The translations under genes were made by a program, and so were the position numbers. A model generated the notes under the pieces. It saw nothing but the letters and a program-made list of their open reading frames with translations, was not told where the DNA came from and searched no databases. A DNA stretch of 64,000 bases from CAYRYU01 sp964428355 (GTDB lineage Bacteria; Muiribacteriota; Ozemobacteria; Ozemobacterales; Ozemobacteraceae), in the NCBI GenBank assembly GCA_964428355.1, contig CAYRYU010000015.1:1-64000 (forward strand). The letters run 5' to 3'. This document shows, in pieces, positions 59,908-64,000 of this stretch. Every line of letters starts with the position of its first letter. The first letter of the stretch is position 1.

Positions 59908-60854
59908 AGGAGCCTTCGCCGGCCGATCGGGGGCTGTTCTTCGATATCCAGGGCTTTTCCCTCCACGACGGTCCGGGAACCCGGACCACTTTCTTCTTCA
60001 AGGGATGCCCTTTGGGTTGTCGATGGTGTGCAAACCCCGAAGGAATCATCCCTGCGGCCAATCTCTTCTTTCGTCGGAGTCGGTGCCGCTTTGGAGATGG
60101 ATGCCGGGGCTGTTTCTCCGCCTGTCCCTGCGGGGCTTTGTCTCAGAACGGAGCCGAGATCGTCCTGAACCGGGATCTGTGCGGCACCTGTATCCGGTTC
60201 GACTGCGCTGCCGCCTGCCCGTATGAGGCATTGTCGATTTCGGGGAAATGGCTCTCTTTGAATGATATCCGGAGAGTCGTTGAACGCGACCGGCAATACT
60301 GGGGGAAAAATGGAGGAATCAGCCTGAGCGGCGGTGAGCCCCTTTTCCAGGCCGATTTCCTGATGAAGGTCCTTCGCCTTTGCCGCGAAATCATCGTCCA
60401 CTCAACGATCGAGACTTCCGCGCTTGCCCCGCGGGAGGTGTTCCTGGAAGCCCTTGATCTGGCCGATTTCGCATTCGTCGATCTGAAACTTATGGACTCA
60501 GCTGCCCACAAGGCGTGGACGGGCGTTGACAACGGACAGATCCTGGAGAACCTGGCGGCCGGCGCGGCCCGAAGGGGGCGAGGAAGGCTGATGATCCGCA
60601 TTCCGCTCGTATCGGGAGTGACGGATACTCCCAGGAACATACTGTCCACTATAGATTTCATGAAGAAGTGCGGCTTGTCCGAGGTGAACATCCTTCCGTG
60701 GCACGGCATGGGAAGTGAGAAATGGGCCGCATGCGGCTTCCCCCGCCCAAAGACGGATTTCTCCACCCCCAAACACCACGAGATCGAAGCGATCCATTCG
60801 CGGTTCGAACGTTCCGGGATCTCCTGCTTCGTTGGCCATGAAACCCCTTTCTGA
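59904..60854 (+). CDS. hpdA: Glycyl radical enzyme activase for HpdB
   Basis: This encodes 316 residues from a GTG that overlaps the hpdC stop. Radical SAM cluster at C35-PLG-C39-RW-C42, in FFFKGCPLGCRWCANPEG. Residues about 60-115 hold a ferredoxin insert with two CxxC-type sites (CRGCFSACPCGAL and CGTCIRFDCAAACP). GGISLSGGEPLFQ is the SAM-binding strand. It makes the glycyl radical on G865 of HpdB by hydrogen abstraction with 5'-deoxyadenosyl radical. The order B-C-A matches clostridial hpd operons. Confidence 0.93.
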   Translation: MKEPSPADRGLFFDIQGFSLHDGPGTRTTFFFKGCPLGCRWCANPEGIIPAANLFFRRSRCRFGDGCRGCFSACPCGALSQNGAEIVLNRDLCGTCIRFDCAAACPYEALSISGKWLSLNDIRRVVERDRQYWGKNGGISLSGGEPLFQADFLMKVLRLCREIIVHSTIETSALAPREVFLEALDLADFAFVDLKLMDSAAHKAWTGVDNGQILENLAAGAARRGRGRLMIRIPLVSGVTDTPRNILSTIDFMKKCGLSEVNILPWHGMGSEKWAACGFPRPKTDFSTPKHHEIEAIHSRFERSGISCFVGHETPF

Positions 60855-60866
60855 TAGATTCCAACG

Positions 60867-63056
60867 ATGAAGGGGCTTTCCGGGAAAGCGGGGCTGGTTT
60901 TCCTTCTGGCTTTTTTCGCCATCCTCCTGACCGCCACTTTCGGCCTATCCCAGGGGTATGACCTCTGGTTCCACCTCGCGAACGGCCGCTTTATTTCGGA
61001 GACGGGGACGATCCCCCATCGCGAGCCTTTTCTGTTCTCGTCTCCCCGACATCCGGAATACTACTTCACCAACTACGAATGGTTGTTCGGAACAATTCTC
61101 TGGAACATCTTCACCCGATGGGGATACTCCGGAATCGATCTGCTCCGGACTCTGGTGATCTTCGCGGGCTTCCTGCTACTGACGCTGGACTGCTTCCGCC
61201 GGCTTTCCGACCTTCGGAACCCTTCCCGAGGAGCGGTTTTCCTGCCGGCACTCCTTTTCCTGGGATTCGCCGGGATCTTCTTCCGTTTCGAGCCGAGACC
61301 CCAGATGTTCTCGGCCATGTTCCTGGCCTTCGTCGGCGCTTTCCGCCACGAGGTCAGGGGCAGGGCAGGTTTTGGGGCTCTCCTTTCGGCCGCCCTGGTG
61401 GTGTTATGGGCAAACATCCACATCGAGGTCTTTCTGGGGATCCTCCTCCTCGGCCTTTCCATCCCCGAAAAGGCTTTTCTCGGAAACCGCGAGGGGTTGC
61501 GGAAATGCCTTCCGGAAGCCGCCTCCCTGGCTGCAGCTTTGGGGGTTCTTTTTCTCACACCTGCAGGCAGGGGTTTGTTCTTCCAGGGCATGGAATACGC
61601 TTCCCGTGAGGCGTTCATAAGAGATTTCGGGTTGTACAACGTCGAGCTGGTTCCCTTCGGGCTCGAGGTCTTCGGGGAACCATTCGGGAAACTGGTCCTG
61701 GTCGGAATCATCGGCTTTCTAGGCTGGCTCCACCGCACGGGGGAGGTTCCCCCGGAAACCCCCTCCTTTCTGGCCTTCGTCGCCCTTCCCTTCATAAGCG
61801 TGCGCTTCGCCTATCCATCGACCATCGTGATTCTTCCGATCGCTTTCGGATGGGCATGCAGCCTCCTGGACACGATACGAGCCCCACGAGGGGGCGAATG
61901 TGGCCGAAAAGCCAGGATGGCGCAGTCCTTGAGGACACCTCCAGGACGCCGGGGGGTGTGGGTGATGCAATCCGCGCTTCTCGTTCTATTCCCACTCCAG
62001 CTCGGCCTCCAGGGGCCACGCTTCTTCGGGACTCACCCCGTGGTTGCGCTTTCCGCGACAAGACCGGCCGGGGACGTTTACCATTTTTCCTGCAATGTAC
62101 CAGTTGGCGCATTGCGGTTTCTCCGGAAACTCGGGGTCTCCGGCCCCCTGTTTCACCCGGAGATGTGGGGCAATTTCATACTCTTCCACGACCTCCGGGA
62201 CAAGGCCCGCTTGATCGATGAGGAACCCGCGGGGCGTCCCGGGGCACCATCAATTGTGTATCAAGCGCCGGAAACGGGTCTTTCGCCGCGAACGCGGGCT
62301 TTCATCAACGGAATGCACCAAACCTACCACCGCGACCTGATGCGCGATTATCTTCTGATTCTAACGGACCCCGGGCAAAGAGATCGGCTGATCACCGAAT
62401 ACGGGTTCAAGGCCGCGATCCTTCCATACCCGGAGAGTCGCGACGACCATTTTTTCGGACTCTCGCGGTTCTTCCAATCGAGCCCGGCCTGGAAACTGGC
62501 GTATTGGGACGACCTTTCGATAGTCTATCTCAGTGCGGGCCAAGCAAGCTCCACACCCCCGGACCCGCTTTTCGGGCCCCTGGTCGACCCTTCCCTCTTT
62601 CACGTTTCCCCCCAGGCACTCAATTCATCCGCATCTCTGGACATTCTCGGGGAGCTCCTTAGGGCGAAAACTGCCTTCGGGGAGGAGGGAATCCTCATCA
62701 CCCGGTTCTGGATCGCCCAGATGATGTCATCGGGAAAGGATTGGGTTAGAGCCTGCCGGGAGTACCAGGAGATCCTGGGAATCAACCCCCGCTCGTTTTC
62801 CGCCCTCTTCCAGATGGGGGTTTCCTGCCACCACTCAGGAAAAGCCGAGCAGAGCATTGCCGCACTCGAGCGTGCCAGGAGCTTGAAGTCCGATTCCCCT
62901 CCGGTCTTGTACAACCTAGCGATCGCGTATCTCGCGGCATCCCGACCCGACAAGGCCGTCGAAAACCTCGAGAATTGCCTGGATATCGATCCGGAGTTCC
63001 CTCCGGCGAGGAAATTGATGGCTACTATAGAGTCCGGTCCGACAATCGGAAAGTAA
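60867..63056 (+). CDS. Polytopic membrane protein with C-terminal TPRs
   Basis: This encodes 729 residues. Residues 1-450 have about ten helices; the loop YDLWFHLANGRFISETGTIP with YYFTNYEWLFG right after resembles the first extracytoplasmic loop of GT-C glycosyltransferases and related proteins, where an Asp is catalytic. A soluble domain follows (about 450-590), then two or three TPR units (ALFQMGVSCHHSGKAEQSI, PPVLYNLAIAYLAASRPDKA). Similar membrane-plus-TPR proteins may glycosylate or modify envelope parts, but no substrate can be named. It starts 12 bp after hpdA without a clear ribosome binding site, so it may be only read through from the hpd operon. Confidence 0.75.
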   Translation: MKGLSGKAGLVFLLAFFAILLTATFGLSQGYDLWFHLANGRFISETGTIPHREPFLFSSPRHPEYYFTNYEWLFGTILWNIFTRWGYSGIDLLRTLVIFAGFLLLTLDCFRRLSDLRNPSRGAVFLPALLFLGFAGIFFRFEPRPQMFSAMFLAFVGAFRHEVRGRAGFGALLSAALVVLWANIHIEVFLGILLLGLSIPEKAFLGNREGLRKCLPEAASLAAALGVLFLTPAGRGLFFQGMEYASREAFIRDFGLYNVELVPFGLEVFGEPFGKLVLVGIIGFLGWLHRTGEVPPETPSFLAFVALPFISVRFAYPSTIVILPIAFGWACSLLDTIRAPRGGECGRKARMAQSLRTPPGRRGVWVMQSALLVLFPLQLGLQGPRFFGTHPVVALSATRPAGDVYHFSCNVPVGALRFLRKLGVSGPLFHPEMWGNFILFHDLRDKARLIDEEPAGRPGAPSIVYQAPETGLSPRTRAFINGMHQTYHRDLMRDYLLILTDPGQRDRLITEYGFKAAILPYPESRDDHFFGLSRFFQSSPAWKLAYWDDLSIVYLSAGQASSTPPDPLFGPLVDPSLFHVSPQALNSSASLDILGELLRAKTAFGEEGILITRFWIAQMMSSGKDWVRACREYQEILGINPRSFSALFQMGVSCHHSGKAEQSIAALERARSLKSDSPPVLYNLAIAYLAASRPDKAVENLENCLDIDPEFPPARKLMATIESGPTIGK

Positions 63057-63119
63057 TTCTCCTCCCTGATTCAAATCCGAATAAATCTCCTCCTGCTACT
63101 CCTCTTCCCAGGGAAAAAA

Positions 63120-63128
63120 TGTTATCCT
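63120..63128 (+). promoter_or_regulatory. Extended -10 promoter of the last gene
   Basis: TGTTATCCT fits TGnTAnnnT and lies about 125 bp before the ATG at 63253. No -35 hexamer is visible. The long leader shows no obvious structure. Confidence 0.35.
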
Positions 63129-63252
63129 GGATATTGAGAAATCTGGAACCGGGATTCCTTGAATCTGATGGGCCGTCACCCGAACAACCCTGGCTCATGG
63201 GTCCGGTCATCTCGCAGTGTCTTCACTTCTGGGATTTTGGGAGGAAAGACTG

Positions 63253-64000
63253 ATGAAGAACAAGTGGGTCATCTTTTCGTTTTCGTTGATGACGATCATC
63301 CTTGGATTTGTTGCCCTTCAAGTCGGTTGTGGAGGAGGAGGGGGCGGAGGTTCCTCCGTAACAGGGACGCCGACCGTTCTTCCCAACCACATCCGGGGAA
63401 CCGTCATCGCATCCGGAACCATCCCCGCATCGATTCTTCCCGCAATCTCCGGGGGCACTGGAGTACCGAGCGCAACCGTCTATCTCGAATCGAATCCGTC
63501 CATAACCACTCTTTCCGATTCGACGGGCCACTTCGACCTGTACCCGGTTCCCGCCGGAAACCACCGGGTCGTTGTTTCCTACAAGAACCTCCAGGGCGGG
63601 GTCTGGAAAACCCGCTCACAGGTAGTTTCCATCGCCGACACCCATGTCGAGATCGACCTCGGTTCGATCGGCCTTCCAGCGGCCACCTGCAGATTCACCG
63701 GAACGGTCACCTCCCCGGCGGGAGTCCCAATCCCCTTCGCGACGTTGACCCTTTGGGGGGAGACATTCCAGACCAACCAGCAAGGCCAGTACACGACGCC
63801 TTTCATGCCGATCGGGGATACCGGAGACCTCGTGCTTTCGGCGGGGGGTTACCAGACGGTCACGCTTCCCCTCCAGTTTTCGGGAAACACGACGATCCAG
63901 ATCGGAACGGTCCTCCCCCTCACCTCGGACACGAATCACGCGCCCACAGCCTTGATCCAGACTGCCGCCTCGACGGTTCTCCCCGAAGGGTCCCTATCTT
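63253..64000 (+). CDS. Lipoprotein with carboxypeptidase regulatory-like domains (cut by the window end)
   Basis: The first 249 codons are visible; the frame is open at the window edge. GGAGGAAAG precedes the ATG. The signal peptide (FSFSLMTIILGFVALQ) ends in VGC followed by seven Gly, a common lipoprotein tether. Two beta-sandwich units resemble the carboxypeptidase regulatory-like fold: SATVYLESNPSITTLSDSTG with HFDLYPVPAG, and a second PAGVPIPFATLTLWGETFQT with NQQGQYTTPFMPIG. Such modules are structural or binding units of surface proteins. The C-terminal function lies beyond the window. Confidence 0.8.
   Translation, partial: MKNKWVIFSFSLMTIILGFVALQVGCGGGGGGGSSVTGTPTVLPNHIRGTVIASGTIPASILPAISGGTGVPSATVYLESNPSITTLSDSTGHFDLYPVPAGNHRVVVSYKNLQGGVWKTRSQVVSIADTHVEIDLGSIGLPAATCRFTGTVTSPAGVPIPFATLTLWGETFQTNQQGQYTTPFMPIGDTGDLVLSAGGYQTVTLPLQFSGNTTIQIGTVLPLTSDTNHAPTALIQTAASTVLPEGSLS

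Noticed and set aside
63057..63110. tRNA-like GATTCAAATCC sequence
   Set aside because: It resembles a T-loop but no acceptor stem, D-arm or anticodon arm can be built around it.

Overview
The window is GC-rich (roughly 58-60 %, my estimate by eye) bacterial chromosome of a diderm, probably anaerobic organism. The diderm call rests on several lipoproteins and an AsmA/TamB-type envelope protein. The anaerobe call rests on an Rnf/Nqr-type redox pump, an oxygen-sensitive glycyl radical enzyme with its activase, and radical SAM proteins. The sequence looks like a metagenome-assembled scaffold, because it carries two 100-N gaps, each flanked by the same 55 bp. Membrane-sensor cyclases, a tandem-kinase receptor and many large secreted proteins suggest a deep-branching, signalling-rich lineage (Riflebacteria/Ozemobacteria-like is a weak guess). 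I found no rRNA, tRNA, CRISPR array or insertion sequence.

Layout. 0-3.5 kb: tail of a flavodoxin-like gene and two secreted proteins with repeats. 3.8-7.9 kb: a possible 50-residue protein, then four overlapping genes (membrane rhodanese, DUF3179 protein, small membrane protein, radical SAM protein). 8-14.2 kb, minus strand: a 1314-residue secreted HExxH metallopeptidase, a PhnD-like periplasmic binding protein and a secreted protein. 14.3-17.1 kb: a membrane ADP-ribosylglycohydrolase-like protein with degraded metal motifs, and a DUF2059-like protein. 17.2-23 kb: a candidate riboswitch leader, then a six-gene Rnf/Nqr hybrid pump and an octahaem hydroxylamine-oxidoreductase-like cytochrome c. 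23-29.8 kb, minus strand: dnaK, a rhomboid protease with a decayed partial copy of its 5' end, and a sugar ABC importer without an ATPase gene but with a clear promoter and operator-like palindrome. 29.8-32.4 kb: an MscS channel and about 800 bp without genes.

32.4-54.4 kb is a signalling block. On the minus strand lie a receptor with two Ser/Thr kinase domains and an extracytoplasmic parallel beta-helix (split only by an assembly gap), KtrB and KtrA K+ uptake, a HAMP-PAS sensor, an alpha/beta hydrolase (also split by a gap) and two overlapping transmembrane class III cyclases. The cyclases are degenerate in complementary ways: the first keeps both metal-binding Asp residues but lacks the Asn/Arg pair, and the second keeps Asn/Arg but lacks both metal Asp residues. 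This is the logic of an obligate C1/C2-type heterodimer and is the most interesting system I see here. A giant AsmA-like protein and a membrane FHA protein (a possible phospho-Thr reader for the kinase) follow on the plus strand.

54.4-64 kb: an M23 lipoprotein peptidase, a DUF401 membrane protein, a complete 4-hydroxyphenylacetate decarboxylase set (hpdB, hpdC, hpdA; p-cresol formation), a polytopic membrane protein with TPRs, and the start of a carboxypeptidase-regulatory-like lipoprotein that runs off the window. Three genes (tandem kinase, M23, DUF401) have a promoter -10 box ending only 6-9 nt before the ATG and no Shine-Dalgarno site, so they are probably read from leaderless mRNAs.
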